DNA of 48,003 bases from Myxococcales bacterium (GCA_016793325.1 JAEUKI010000080.1:1-48003); one strand, 5' to 3'; positions 1 through 6,830 are shown, counted from the first letter of the stretch. Notes: a model not told the origin generated them from the sequence alone. Translations and numbers: made by a program.

Positions 1-75
1 ATGCGCCGAGATTCATCTCGGCGCTCGCGAGATGAGTCTCCGTTCACCTCTGCGCCGAGATGAATCTCGGCGCAT
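1..75. repeat. Head-to-head pair of a palindromic repeat element
   Basis: Two copies of the same element lie in opposite orientation at 1-24 and 52-75. Each copy is itself a near-perfect palindrome: arms GCGCCGAGAT and ATCTCGGCGC around a 2-base centre (TC in one orientation, GA in the other). Because the copies are exact reverse complements over 24 bases (including the flanking AT), the pair can also fold into one long hairpin with the loop 25-51, which holds a further small palindrome (GAGATGAGTCTC, 29-40). A third copy is at 173-196. The element may continue beyond the window edge, as position 1 is the start of a copy. It is not coding; open frames through it repeat the same RRDSSRR peptide because of the repeat. 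Confidence 0.85.
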
Positions 76-172
76 GGACGCCGAGAGCGGCGCGCGCAAG
101 AGCGCGAGGAGTCCCGATACACCGAGCATCCTCGCGACCGGCTCTGCGGGCGCGCGCTGCATAGCAGCGTTC

Positions 173-196
173 ATGCGCCGAGATTCATCTCGGCGC
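173..196 (+). repeat. Third copy of the palindromic repeat element
   Basis: This copy is identical over 24 bases to the one at 1-24 and in the same orientation. The palindrome proper is 175-196, 10-bp arms around TC. It lies 42 bases beyond the stop of the minus-strand membrane protein gene (239-1219), so it could serve as a 3' hairpin for that transcript, but no T-run follows it. The rest of 1-238 shows no convincing gene. Confidence 0.85.
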
Positions 197-238
197 TCAG
201 TTGCGGCGCCTCCTGGCTCGGCTACGCGTACAGCGAGA

Positions 239-1219
239 TCACGTCGTTCCGTTGCCGCCGGACCAACCGCCGCCACCCTGCGGAGGCTGCGGTGGGTACT
301 GCTGCGGCTGTTGACCAAACGCCCCCTGCGACGGCTGCGATGGAATCGGTTGCGACGACTGCGCTGGCTGCGACGCGCCCCACGCTTGCTGCTGCGGCTG
401 TTGCGGTTGCCCGTATTGCTGCGGCGGCTGACCGTACTGTTGCTGTGGTTGCCCGTACTGCGCTTGCTGTGGCTGACCGTAGCCTTGCGGTTGGCCGTAG
501 CCCTGCGGTGCGCCGTAGCCGGGCTGCGCCATGGCCATGGGCATCGCGCTGCTGCCCTTTCGCAAGAAGAGCACGCCGCCGACGATGAAGAAGAGCACCG
601 CGACGGCGCCGGACATCACCATGTTCTGCTCGTGGCGACGGCGACGGTACGAGGCGTAGTAGTCGTAGCCGCCGCCGTAGCCGTAGCGCGATCCGTAGCC
701 GTAGCTGCTGTAGCTGCTGTAGCTACGCGCGCTCTCGTACTCGCTGAACGAGTACGCGGAGAACGCGCCGGACAACAGCCCGAGCACGAGAAACACCGCG
801 CCGATACCCTTGGTTCCGCTCGAGGGGCGCGAGGCGTAGGGCGCGTGCATGCCAGCTTGGCCGGGAGGCATCGCTTGCGCGTTGGCGCCTTGGGCGAGCA
901 CGTTGGCGATGTCGCTCTTGATTTGTGACACACCGCCCGAGACGACGAGCCACACGATTCCAAAGAGCAAGAGTCCCGGCAAAATGCCCGAGAACACGAT
1001 GAAGAGCGTGAGCAGGAGCTGCACGGCCATGCTGGGAAACGCCCACTGAAGCGTGGCTCGCCCCGGCCCCGTGGGCTTGATGAGCACGCCGGTGGCCACG
1101 CCGTTTCCGACGATCACGTAGTTGCCGCGCGTGGTGTGACTGTATTGAGGGAGAACTTGGGCCAACCACTGCTGCAACGGCGGCGCGTGGTCGAGAGGAA
1201 CTTGCGAGACGACATCCAT
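239..1219 (-). CDS. Membrane protein with Q/G/Y/P-rich low-complexity tail
   Basis: This is a 326-residue protein of unknown function. The first ~60 residues are soluble. Four hydrophobic helices follow: a pair at about 63-100 (QLLLTLFIVFSG and LLLFGIVWLVV), one near 138-160 (AVFLVLGLLSGAFSAY) and one near 202-222 (AVAVLFFIVGGVLFL). Between the third and fourth there is a Ser/Tyr/Gly-rich loop (repeated SSY, GYG). After about residue 228 the chain is low-complexity, built on repeats of GYGQPQ, QYGQPQQ and PQQ, ending in PQGGGGWSGGN. Such Q/Y/G-rich tails occur in disordered, condensate-prone or surface-exposed segments; which applies here is not known. The ATG at 1219 is the natural start. 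It is divergent from the small lipoprotein at 1366. Confidence 0.85.
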   Translation of the reverse strand: MDVVSQVPLDHAPPLQQWLAQVLPQYSHTTRGNYVIVGNGVATGVLIKPTGPGRATLQWAFPSMAVQLLLTLFIVFSGILPGLLLFGIVWLVVSGGVSQIKSDIANVLAQGANAQAMPPGQAGMHAPYASRPSSGTKGIGAVFLVLGLLSGAFSAYSFSEYESARSYSSYSSYGYGSRYGYGGGYDYYASYRRRRHEQNMVMSGAVAVLFFIVGGVLFLRKGSSAMPMAMAQPGYGAPQGYGQPQGYGQPQQAQYGQPQQQYGQPPQQYGQPQQPQQQAWGASQPAQSSQPIPSQPSQGAFGQQPQQYPPQPPQGGGGWSGGNGTT

Positions 1220-1365
1220 CGAATGACTCCTTCGATGGCGGTGATGCTACAGGACGGACGCGCGCGGTCGAGCAGGACAGGGCGTTCGTGCGGCGAGCGT
1301 CGATCGCGCTTCGGGCGTCGCGACGAGTGGTGAAGCGCGCTGCGCCGCGGTAGAAGTCTCGAGCG

Positions 1366-1641
1366 ATGAGATCGCCGAGCACGCGTGGTCTGCTGTGTAC
1401 GTTTGCGCTCGTCGTGGGCTCTCTGAGCGCGAGCGGCTGCGCGTCGGCGCTGCCGGACGTCGTGGCGCGCACGCTCGATTGCCCCGTCGAACGCGTCGTG
1501 GTCGTGGGCGCGGGCGAGAGTCGGCGGATCGGCTCTGGGTGCGGGCGTCGCGCGGAGTTTGGTCGGCACTGCAACCCGACCTTCGTCGGCGGCAGCCGTG
1601 ATTGTCATTGGACCGCAGACAGCCCGGTGACCTCGGAGTAA
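1366..1641 (+). CDS. Small lipoprotein of unknown function
   Basis: A 91-residue product. The N-terminus MRSPSTRGLLCTFALVVGSL is a signal peptide, and SASGC (Cys25) is a lipobox, so the mature protein would be only about 67 residues, tethered to a membrane. The mature part has three further Cys clusters (CPVER, GCGRR, HCN, DCHW), suggesting disulfides in the periplasm or on the surface. The motif pattern CP-x-V-V-V-x-G and a closing W-T-A looks like a short beta-rich domain, but I recognise no family. Start is the ATG at 1366. It precedes the kinase on the same strand with a gap of nearly 200 bases, so a shared operon is not indicated. Confidence 0.7.
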   Translation: MRSPSTRGLLCTFALVVGSLSASGCASALPDVVARTLDCPVERVVVVGAGESRRIGSGCGRRAEFGRHCNPTFVGGSRDCHWTADSPVTSE

Positions 1642-1835
1642 CAGCGGCTCCACAGGACGCGATCGTGGAGGCGCGCTCGACTTCGTGGCCGCCTTCGCGT
1701 CGCGCAGCGCTCGCGGTGCTTGCGTGTGTGGGTGCGTCGCGGCTCACAGAAAATCGCAATTCGCGCTGCTGACGCGGCGAAGATGAGGCACTCTCGTGCG
1801 TGCGCTCGCCACACGCGAGCGACAGAGCGCATGCG

Positions 1836-3599
1836 ATGACCCGACCCGCGATTCGCCCCGAACTTCCGAGCGGAACGCTCATTGGCGGCGACTACGAGGT
1901 GCTCGAACGGCTCGCGGGCGGAGGCATGGGCGAGGTGTATCTCGCGCGCCAACGCAGCACCGGCGCGCTCCGCGCGGTCAAGCGACTGCACGCGCACTTG
2001 CTCTCGGACGAGGTCTCGCGGACGCGCTTCGAGCGCGAAGCGAAGGTCGTCGCGAAGATCGAGAGCCAACACGTCGCGCAAGTCGTCGCGGCGGGGATCG
2101 ACCGCGAGCGGGGCGAGCCGTTCATCGCGATGGAGTACCTGCGGGGCGCGACGGTCTCGAAGCTCGTGGCGAACGGACCGTGTTCGTTCGACGAAGCGTT
2201 GCGGGTGATGATGGGCGTCGGTCACGCGCTCGCCGCGGCGCATCGCGCGGGGGTCGTTCATCGTGACCTCAAGCCCGACAACGTGATGCTCGCGGAGAGC
2301 CAGCTCGCGGGGGTCTCGACGATCGTGAAGGTGCTCGACTTCGGGATCGCGCTCGTGGCGAAGGGGACGCTCTCGGCGCGCATCACCGGAGACCTCTCTG
2401 TCGGAACGCCTCCGTATATGGCCCCCGAGCAATTCTCGGACTCGCAGCGCATCGGACCGCACACCGACGTGTGGGCCATGGGGCTGCTTCTCTTCGAGAT
2501 GCTCACCGGGCAGCGCTTCTGGAACAGCTCTGCCAAGACCGGCGGAACGCTCGCCTCGCTGATCCAAGAGATCGTCGAGCAGCCGATCAGCCCGAGCGCG
2601 CTCCGCGCCCGCGAGAAGGGCGGGAGCATCGCGCCTCCGATCGCAGCGTGGATCGACCTCTGCTTGCAGCGCGAACCGACGCATCGATTCGACCAGGCGC
2701 AACCCGCGCTCGACGCCCTCGTGCGCGCGGCGCGCGGCGCGCCTCTCGAGGCTCCGCTGTCCGGGGCTGCGCAGCCTCGCGCGCACGTGGCTCCCGTCAC
2801 GCTGAGCGACGCGAGCACGACGGCGATCCCGCCTGCTGCGCACGCCGCGCCTTCGTCTGCGAGCCCGCCGCCAGCACCGACGCCCACCGTGCGCGCGGTG
2901 CCCGCGCAGTACGCAAGCGCTCCGCACACAACTGCGGCCCCGCCCCGTACGCGCAACAAGTCGCTGCTCGTCGTCGGAGCGATCGTCGCTGCCGCAGCGC
3001 TCGTCACCGCCGTGGCGTCGATCGTTGTCACGCTTCGCGCCGACCGCGACGCGCGAGGCGAGCTCGACGCAGTGATCGCTGCGCGGTCTCGACAGGTCAC
3101 CGAGCCGCAGCGCGCGATCGAGCCGCCATCCACCGTGAACACGCCGCCCATCGCGCCCATCGCGCCCATCCCGCGACCCGAGCCGATGCGGGTCGAGCGA
3201 CCCGCGCAAACACCGCCCAACGTACTCGCGCACCGCGAGCCCGAGTCTCCGAGTCGGCCGTCATCGCCGACGCCGACGCGAGCGCCAGCCACGCGCCCAT
3301 CGGGTGCAGGAGAGCCGAGCGTTTCACGAATGCCACCGACCGCCGCTGCGCGCGACGCGCAGCTCCGAGCGATCGTCTACCGCGCGGTGCGCTCGAGCGG
3401 GTGCTTCAACGAGCGAACCATCGCGAGCGTGCGAGGATCCGTGATGGTTACCGTCAGTGACTCGGGGCGCATTCTCTCGGCGTCCACGGATAGCAACTAC
3501 TGGAGCTGCCTCGTTCGCGTGAGGCTGACGGGCATGGAGGCTCCGCGGTGGGGATCGCTGTATCGCGCGTCGTTTCCGCTCGATCAGATGTTCCGCTGA
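1836..3599 (+). CDS. Membrane-anchored Ser/Thr protein kinase (Pkn type)
   Basis: From the ATG at 1836 this is 587 residues; an in-frame GTG at 1800 would add 12. The kinase domain spans about 18-290: Gly loop AGGGMGEVY, catalytic Lys49 (RAVKRL), HRDLKPDN with Asp144, DFG with Asp168, then GTPPYMAPEQ. All catalytic residues are present, so it should be active. A Pro/Ala-rich linker leads to one transmembrane helix at about 376-399. Outside follows a Pro-rich stretch (repeats of IAPIAPIP) and a C-terminal ~85-residue domain starting RDAQLRAIVYRAVRSSGC, with two Cys (SGCFNE and WSCLVR), resembling the small TonB-C/AgmX-PglI-like domains common in Myxococcota. It probably passes an envelope signal to cytoplasmic targets; neither ligand nor substrate can be read from the context. 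Confidence 0.95.
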   Translation: MTRPAIRPELPSGTLIGGDYEVLERLAGGGMGEVYLARQRSTGALRAVKRLHAHLLSDEVSRTRFEREAKVVAKIESQHVAQVVAAGIDRERGEPFIAMEYLRGATVSKLVANGPCSFDEALRVMMGVGHALAAAHRAGVVHRDLKPDNVMLAESQLAGVSTIVKVLDFGIALVAKGTLSARITGDLSVGTPPYMAPEQFSDSQRIGPHTDVWAMGLLLFEMLTGQRFWNSSAKTGGTLASLIQEIVEQPISPSALRAREKGGSIAPPIAAWIDLCLQREPTHRFDQAQPALDALVRAARGAPLEAPLSGAAQPRAHVAPVTLSDASTTAIPPAAHAAPSSASPPPAPTPTVRAVPAQYASAPHTTAAPPRTRNKSLLVVGAIVAAAALVTAVASIVVTLRADRDARGELDAVIAARSRQVTEPQRAIEPPSTVNTPPIAPIAPIPRPEPMRVERPAQTPPNVLAHREPESPSRPSSPTPTRAPATRPSGAGEPSVSRMPPTAAARDAQLRAIVYRAVRSSGCFNERTIASVRGSVMVTVSDSGRILSASTDSNYWSCLVRVRLTGMEAPRWGSLYRASFPLDQMFR

Positions 3600-3610
3600 G
3601 CGACGTTCTG

Positions 3611-3656
3611 AACCGCGACTCGTTCGATCGCCGCGCGTTGATCGATCGGTTCGTGG
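3611..3656 (+). repeat. Copy A of a 46-bp dispersed repeat
   Basis: This 46-bp stretch matches 5804-5849 at 39 of 46 positions without gaps. Both contain the core TTCGATCGCCGCGC. It lies just after the kinase stop. Copy A lacks the closing GGCGGTTT arm that makes copy B a long hairpin, so it looks like a degenerate or truncated copy. The two copies lie in the gaps before and after the four-gene cassette 3962-5701. Confidence 0.65.
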
Positions 3657-3760
3657 AGGAACGACACGCCTTCGACAGTCGCGCGCCGTCGACGCTCGTC
3701 TCGTGTCTCGATCGCCGCTGCGAGCAGCGCCCCGCACGGAGCGCTCGGCCTCGCAGGAGT

Positions 3761-3782
3761 CGTTGGTCCGTTGGGACCAACG
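3761..3782. terminator. Hairpin downstream of the kinase gene
   Basis: A perfect 9-bp inverted repeat (CGTTGGTCC at 3761-3769, GGACCAACG at 3774-3782) with a 4-base loop. It lies 162 bases after the kinase stop and about 180 before the next gene. There is no T-run, so it could be a factor-dependent terminator, an operator or a structured leader of the cassette. Apart from this and the repeat at 3611, I see no gene in 3600-3961. Confidence 0.45.
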
Positions 3783-3961
3783 CTCACCGGAGGCGCGACC
3801 GCGCCGCCGCGCAAGATGAGACTCGCGTCGCGCTCGGCGCTCTGCCCTCGATCCGCTCGGTCATCATCGACGCGTGCCGAGTGCGCGCGATCGCGCTGTT
3901 CGCCCTACATCGACGCGAGGTGCGGCGCTCGTGTCGCGAGACTCGTACGCGTTTTGTCGGT

Positions 3962-4180
3962 ATGGTTTCTGTCATGGGAGCGCGCCTCCAGGCGATCGTG
4001 GATCGAGTGCGTCGCGAGAGCCGCGGCGTCGTCAACGTCGACCTCGCGCGACTCAACCTCCGGGTCGGACAACCGCTCTCGCGCGCTGCGATGGAGATCC
4101 CCGACACCCACGAGCTTGTCGCCAAGGCCGAGGCCGTGGCGAACGAAATCTTGGGCGCGGCCCAAGATCCCAACAAGTGA
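3962..4180 (+). CDS. Small protein of unknown function, first gene of V4R cassette
   Basis: 72 residues from the ATG at 3962, or 68 from the ATG at 3974 (MGARLQAIV); neither has a clear ribosome site. It is soluble, with an N-terminal amphipathic helix (LQAIVDRVRRESRG), a middle part VNVDLARLNLRVGQPLSRAA, and a C-terminal helix (HELVAKAEAVANEILGAA). The gene ends 8 bases before the next start, and the four genes 3962-5701 are all spaced by 8 bases or less, so they are almost surely co-transcribed. I recognise no family. Its reality rests on this spacing and on a protein-like composition rather than homology. Confidence 0.65.
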   Translation: MVSVMGARLQAIVDRVRRESRGVVNVDLARLNLRVGQPLSRAAMEIPDTHELVAKAEAVANEILGAAQDPNK

Positions 4181-4188
4181 GAGCCGCG

Positions 4189-4701
4189 ATGCGCACACCG
4201 ACATTCGACGCCGACCGAGGGGAGATCGTTCTGGGCGGGCAACGCCTCGTGTTTCACTGCCATCACTACAACGTCGCGCTGCAGCGCTCCCTCGAAGACG
4301 CGCTCGGACCTCGCGCGGTCGAGATCCAGCGCCTCGCGGCGGCCGAGACCGCGAGGCTCACGCTCGCGTCGGTGTTTGCAGAGAGCGACATCCGCGACTT
4401 CGACGCGCGCATGCAGTGCGCAGCCAGCGTGTTTGCGGACGCAGGGTTCGGCAGGGCAACGATCGTCGCGATGACGTCCATGGGCGGCCGCGTCGAGGTC
4501 GCTCCCTCGCACTACGCGCTCGGATGGACGTCGAAGTGGGGGACGACGCCCAACGCTGTCGATCACTTCGCCGCTGGGTACTTTCGTGGAGCGCTCTGCG
4601 CCGCGAGCGAGATCGCGCCCGAGCGCGTCGCCGTGACCGTGCTCGCCGAGGCCGCGGCGCGCGAAGGCGCTTCGACGATCCTGTCGCTGGAGGTGCGGTG
4701 A
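4189..4701 (+). CDS. V4R-like domain protein lacking the cysteine motif
   Basis: 170 residues, unknown function. By eye it is a paralogue of the next gene product: VFHCHHYNVALQRSLEDALG (22-41) matches THFANYYNRSSFAVARALEG there, AGFGRATI (85-92) matches FGWGRWTI, and VDHFAAGYFRGAL (124-136) matches CYLAAGGVAGLM. The shared fold looks like V4R, the small-ligand-binding domain related to bacteriochlorophyll 4-vinyl reductase and to HNOB haem-NO domains. The C-terminal C-x2-C-x4-C of the partner is here ALA/AREG (LAEAAAREGAS), so the cysteines are lost, while a His-rich HCHH (23-26) is specific to this copy. Start is the ATG at 4189. The stop overlaps the next ATG by one base (TGATG), implying coupling and perhaps a heteromeric complex. 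Confidence 0.75.
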   Translation: MRTPTFDADRGEIVLGGQRLVFHCHHYNVALQRSLEDALGPRAVEIQRLAAAETARLTLASVFAESDIRDFDARMQCAASVFADAGFGRATIVAMTSMGGRVEVAPSHYALGWTSKWGTTPNAVDHFAAGYFRGALCAASEIAPERVAVTVLAEAAAREGASTILSLEVR

Positions 4702-5345
4702 TGGCGATCGACGAACGCGCCATCGTCGATGCGGTCGCGGGCCTCGAGCTTCGAGGCAACGAAGAAGGCCTGATCCCTGCCTTCGGACTCCATCTCACCA
4801 CGCACTTCGCAAACTATTACAACCGCAGCTCCTTTGCTGTCGCGCGCGCGCTCGAAGGAAGCGGTCTCGAAGAAGACGCGCGGACGTTGCTCGTCGAAGC
4901 CGGGCACGTGTGCGCGTTCAACACCTTCGGCGGAATCATGCGGAGCGCCGAGTGGGACGCCGTCGTCGCGCCGATGATCTCCTCGCGTGAAGACTGGATC
5001 CGCGGGATGGTCGCGGTGATCAACGCGTTTGGTTGGGGCCGCTGGACCATTCGCGAGCTGATCCCCGACGAGCGGCTGTGCATCGAAATCGAGAACGGCT
5101 ACGAGTGTGCCGGCTGGCTGAAGGACTACCCCGTGAGCCACACCCCACGCTGCTACCTCGCAGCCGGTGGCGTCGCCGGCTTGATGAACCTCTTGTACGT
5201 CGGAGACATCACGCTGCGCCCGACGCTGTCGGATGCGTACTACAGCGAGCTCTTTCGCGACGCGCGCTCGTTCGGTGCGCGCGCGACCAGCTGCCTCGCG
5301 TGCGGCGACGATCGCTGCGTGCTCGTCGCGACGCGCCAGCCATGA
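4701..5345 (+). CDS. V4R-like domain protein with CxxC-x4-C motif
   Basis: 214 residues, soluble. The C-terminal half reads like V4R: Y-x-C-AGWL (134-140), H-x3-CYLAAGGVAGLMNLL (147-165), and the terminal CLACGDDRC with Cys198, Cys201 and Cys206, the position where V4R proteins keep a conserved Cys pair. V4R domains bind small hydrophobic ligands, tetrapyrroles or, in relatives, gases; the actual ligand here is unknown. The N-terminal half (LHLTTHFANYYNRSSF, 30-45) is shared with the preceding gene. It starts on the ATG overlapping the upstream stop and ends in an ATGA overlap with the next gene, so it is the centre of a tightly coupled cassette. An aromatic-effector or redox sensor role is possible but is inference only. 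Confidence 0.75.
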   Translation: MAIDERAIVDAVAGLELRGNEEGLIPAFGLHLTTHFANYYNRSSFAVARALEGSGLEEDARTLLVEAGHVCAFNTFGGIMRSAEWDAVVAPMISSREDWIRGMVAVINAFGWGRWTIRELIPDERLCIEIENGYECAGWLKDYPVSHTPRCYLAAGGVAGLMNLLYVGDITLRPTLSDAYYSELFRDARSFGARATSCLACGDDRCVLVATRQP

Positions 5346-5701
5346 GCGAGACAGAGCCCGACGATCGACGCGAACAACACGCGACCTCGCTGCAGATCGG
5401 GTCGTTGAGCGTCTCGGTCACGCGCTCGTGCGTCCGTCGCGACCTGTACGACCTCACTGTGGGGCGAGCGCTCGACGCGGCGCTGCGAGGCGAGCTCGAG
5501 CGATGGGGAGCCGTGCGAGGTCCGCCCAACCTCTGGGTGATCGACGTTCCGCAGCGTCATCGAATTACGATCGCTCCGGCGATCGGTCGCGTGGTGATTC
5601 TTCCGAGGATCGAGCGTTCGCGAGACGAGCAGAGCGCGCACGCAACAGAGTTTCTACGCTGGTTCGAGCAGGCCGTTTACCCCTCGGCAGAGCGCTCCTA
5701 G
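5342..5701 (+). CDS. Small unknown protein, last gene of V4R cassette
   Basis: 119 residues, soluble, start fixed by the ATGA overlap with the previous stop. After a polar N-terminus (about 20 residues) comes a beta-rich part (LQIGSLSVSVTRSCV), a helix (VGRALDAALRGELERWG), WVIDVPQRHRITIAPAIGRVVILPRI, and a final helix ending in FLRWFEQAVYP. No motif or family is recognised. Being the terminal gene of a translationally coupled set it probably acts with the two V4R-like proteins, perhaps as an accessory or output subunit. A strong stem-loop (5716-5791) follows 14 bases after the stop. Confidence 0.7.
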   Translation: MSETEPDDRREQHATSLQIGSLSVSVTRSCVRRDLYDLTVGRALDAALRGELERWGAVRGPPNLWVIDVPQRHRITIAPAIGRVVILPRIERSRDEQSAHATEFLRWFEQAVYPSAERS

Positions 5702-5715
5702 AGCGGCTCCGCCTT

Positions 5716-5791
5716 CCGTTGGCGACACGCGGGCTGAGTTTCTCGGGAGATTTCCCAGGAGCGAACTCAGTGCGTGTCGTCCTTCCAACGG
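5716..5791. terminator. Long interrupted hairpin after the V4R cassette
   Basis: Three nested complementary blocks: CCGTTGG (5716-5722) with CCAACGG (5785-5791); CGACACGC (5723-5730) with GCGTGTCG (5772-5779); CTGAGTT (5734-5740) with AACTCAG (5764-5770); plus a weaker inner pairing of CTCGGGA with TCCCAGGAG. It lies between convergent genes, so it may terminate both. No T-run is seen, so it is either factor-assisted or a structured 3' end. Confidence 0.6.
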
Positions 5792-5802
5792 GGCGTCGCG
5801 AT

Positions 5803-5855
5803 AAACCGCCACTCATTCGATCGCCGCGCTTTCATCGATTGATTCGCGGCGGTTT
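5803..5855. repeat. Copy B of the dispersed repeat, a long imperfect hairpin
   Basis: Arms AAACCGCC (5803-5810) and GGCGGTTT (5848-5855) enclose TCATTCGAT pairing with ATCGATTGA (8 of 9). Positions 5804-5849 match 3611-3656 at 39 of 46 positions. It is in the gap between the cassette and the convergent gene at 5941-6681; the rest of 5702-5940 is the hairpin at 5716-5791 and unremarkable sequence. Confidence 0.65.
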
Positions 5856-5940
5856 GACTTGATTTTCACCACGCCGACGCTCGGCTCATTTCTACGACGT
5901 TCAATTGGGGCGTGGTTTCGCGCAGACACAACCGAGGACG

Positions 5941-6681
5941 TCACCCCCGCCGCTTCGATTTCGACTTCGCCTTCTTGCGCGGGAGCTGCCGCGCCTTTCG
6001 GCCGTTGAGCTTGGACTTGAGCGCGCCGAGCGCTCGTTGCGCGAGCGTGACGCGTTCGATCGCCGCTCGTCGCTGCGCGGGGTCCGCTTCGGCGATCACC
6101 TCGTCGAGCCGCGCGTTGAAGTGCTCGTCCACCAGCCGCTCGCAGAAGCGCTCGATGTGCGACTCGACCCTCCGAAGCGTGACCCTTGTTTGCACGGCGT
6201 CGCCGTTGGCGCGCAAGACCTCTCGCACGTACACCGCGGTGGCTTCGATCGAGAGGTTCGTCGCGATCAAGTGCTGCGCGCCGTCGCGCATGAGCTCCTC
6301 GTCTTCGAGCCGCAAGAGCAGGGACTTGCGCGTGAAGTCCAAGAGCCTCCAGCCGTCGCTGTTCAGTCGCTTGTCGTACACCGCGCAGAGAACGGCGTTT
6401 TCGATGATCCGCGGCGCCAGCCGAAGGCGCGAACCGCCGGCGACGAGGAGGATGGCGTTCCACAGTTCGTTGTCGTCGCGACTCTCCAGAACCGCAGTCG
6501 TGTCCTCGCCGAACACTCGCGCAAACAACCACTGGCCAAACTCGACCACCGCGGCGTCGACGGTCTTTCGTACGCCCTCGCCGCGCTCGAGCGCCTCGTC
6601 GAACACCGCTCGTTCGCTCGCCGTCAGCTTCGGCTTCGCAGGGCGCTTCGGCGCCGTCGGAGTGCTGTCGCGTCGGTCCAT
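5941..6681 (-). CDS. Hypothetical helical protein with basic tail
   Basis: 246 residues, no signal peptide, no membrane helix. After a Pro/Lys-rich N-terminus (STPTAPKRPAKPKL) the protein appears almost all helical (ERAVFDEALERGEGVRKTVDAAVVEFGQWLF and so on), with LLDFTRKSLLLRLEDEELM and VRVESHIERF-like segments. The C-terminus is strongly basic (ARQLPRKKAKSKSKRRG), which would suit nucleic acid binding. I recognise no family. Two operator-like palindromes lie in its upstream region (6728-6745 and 6817-6830), unusual in this window and suggesting regulated expression. It converges on the V4R cassette. Confidence 0.8.
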   Translation of the reverse strand: MDRRDSTPTAPKRPAKPKLTASERAVFDEALERGEGVRKTVDAAVVEFGQWLFARVFGEDTTAVLESRDDNELWNAILLVAGGSRLRLAPRIIENAVLCAVYDKRLNSDGWRLLDFTRKSLLLRLEDEELMRDGAQHLIATNLSIEATAVYVREVLRANGDAVQTRVTLRRVESHIERFCERLVDEHFNARLDEVIAEADPAQRRAAIERVTLAQRALGALKSKLNGRKARQLPRKKAKSKSKRRG

Positions 6682-6727
6682 TCGCCGTTCGAGGGTGCGC
6701 TACCGCTGGGCGCCGCGGCAACACGAT

Positions 6728-6745
6728 CGTGCAAATTTTTGCACG
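6728..6745. promoter_or_regulatory. Operator-like palindrome upstream of 5941-6681
   Basis: CGTGCAAA (6728-6735) and TTTGCACG (6738-6745) form a perfect 8-bp inverted repeat around TT. Its near edge is 46 bases from the ATG at 6681, so it overlaps the probable promoter. Size and symmetry fit a dimeric helix-turn-helix regulator. It is one of few A/T-containing patches in the region. Confidence 0.5.
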
Positions 6746-6816
6746 CTCCGACGGACCCCGCGGACCGCGATCGAGCAGTGATTTGCCTACGTGTTTCAGC
6801 AAATGACGCGGCGAGA

Positions 6817-6830
6817 CTAACGCGAGTTAG
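6817..6830. promoter_or_regulatory. Second short palindrome in the same upstream region
   Basis: CTAAC (6817-6821) and GTTAG (6826-6830) are an inverted repeat with a 4-base spacer GCGA, in an A/T-richer patch that continues to TTTTAACT. It is 30 bases beyond the stop of the RCC1 gene and about 136 before the start of 5941-6681, so it could be a distal operator or a weak 3' structure of the upstream gene. Confidence 0.3.

Noticed and set aside
1605..3233. Minus-strand open frame of 542 residues opposite the kinase
   Set aside because: The kinase motifs on the plus strand are complete; the reverse frame is Arg-rich without any domain.
3548..3961. Upstream extension of the first cassette gene in the same open frame
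   Set aside because: This part overlaps the kinase end and has no protein-like pattern; the gene was started at the ATG at 3962 (or 3974).
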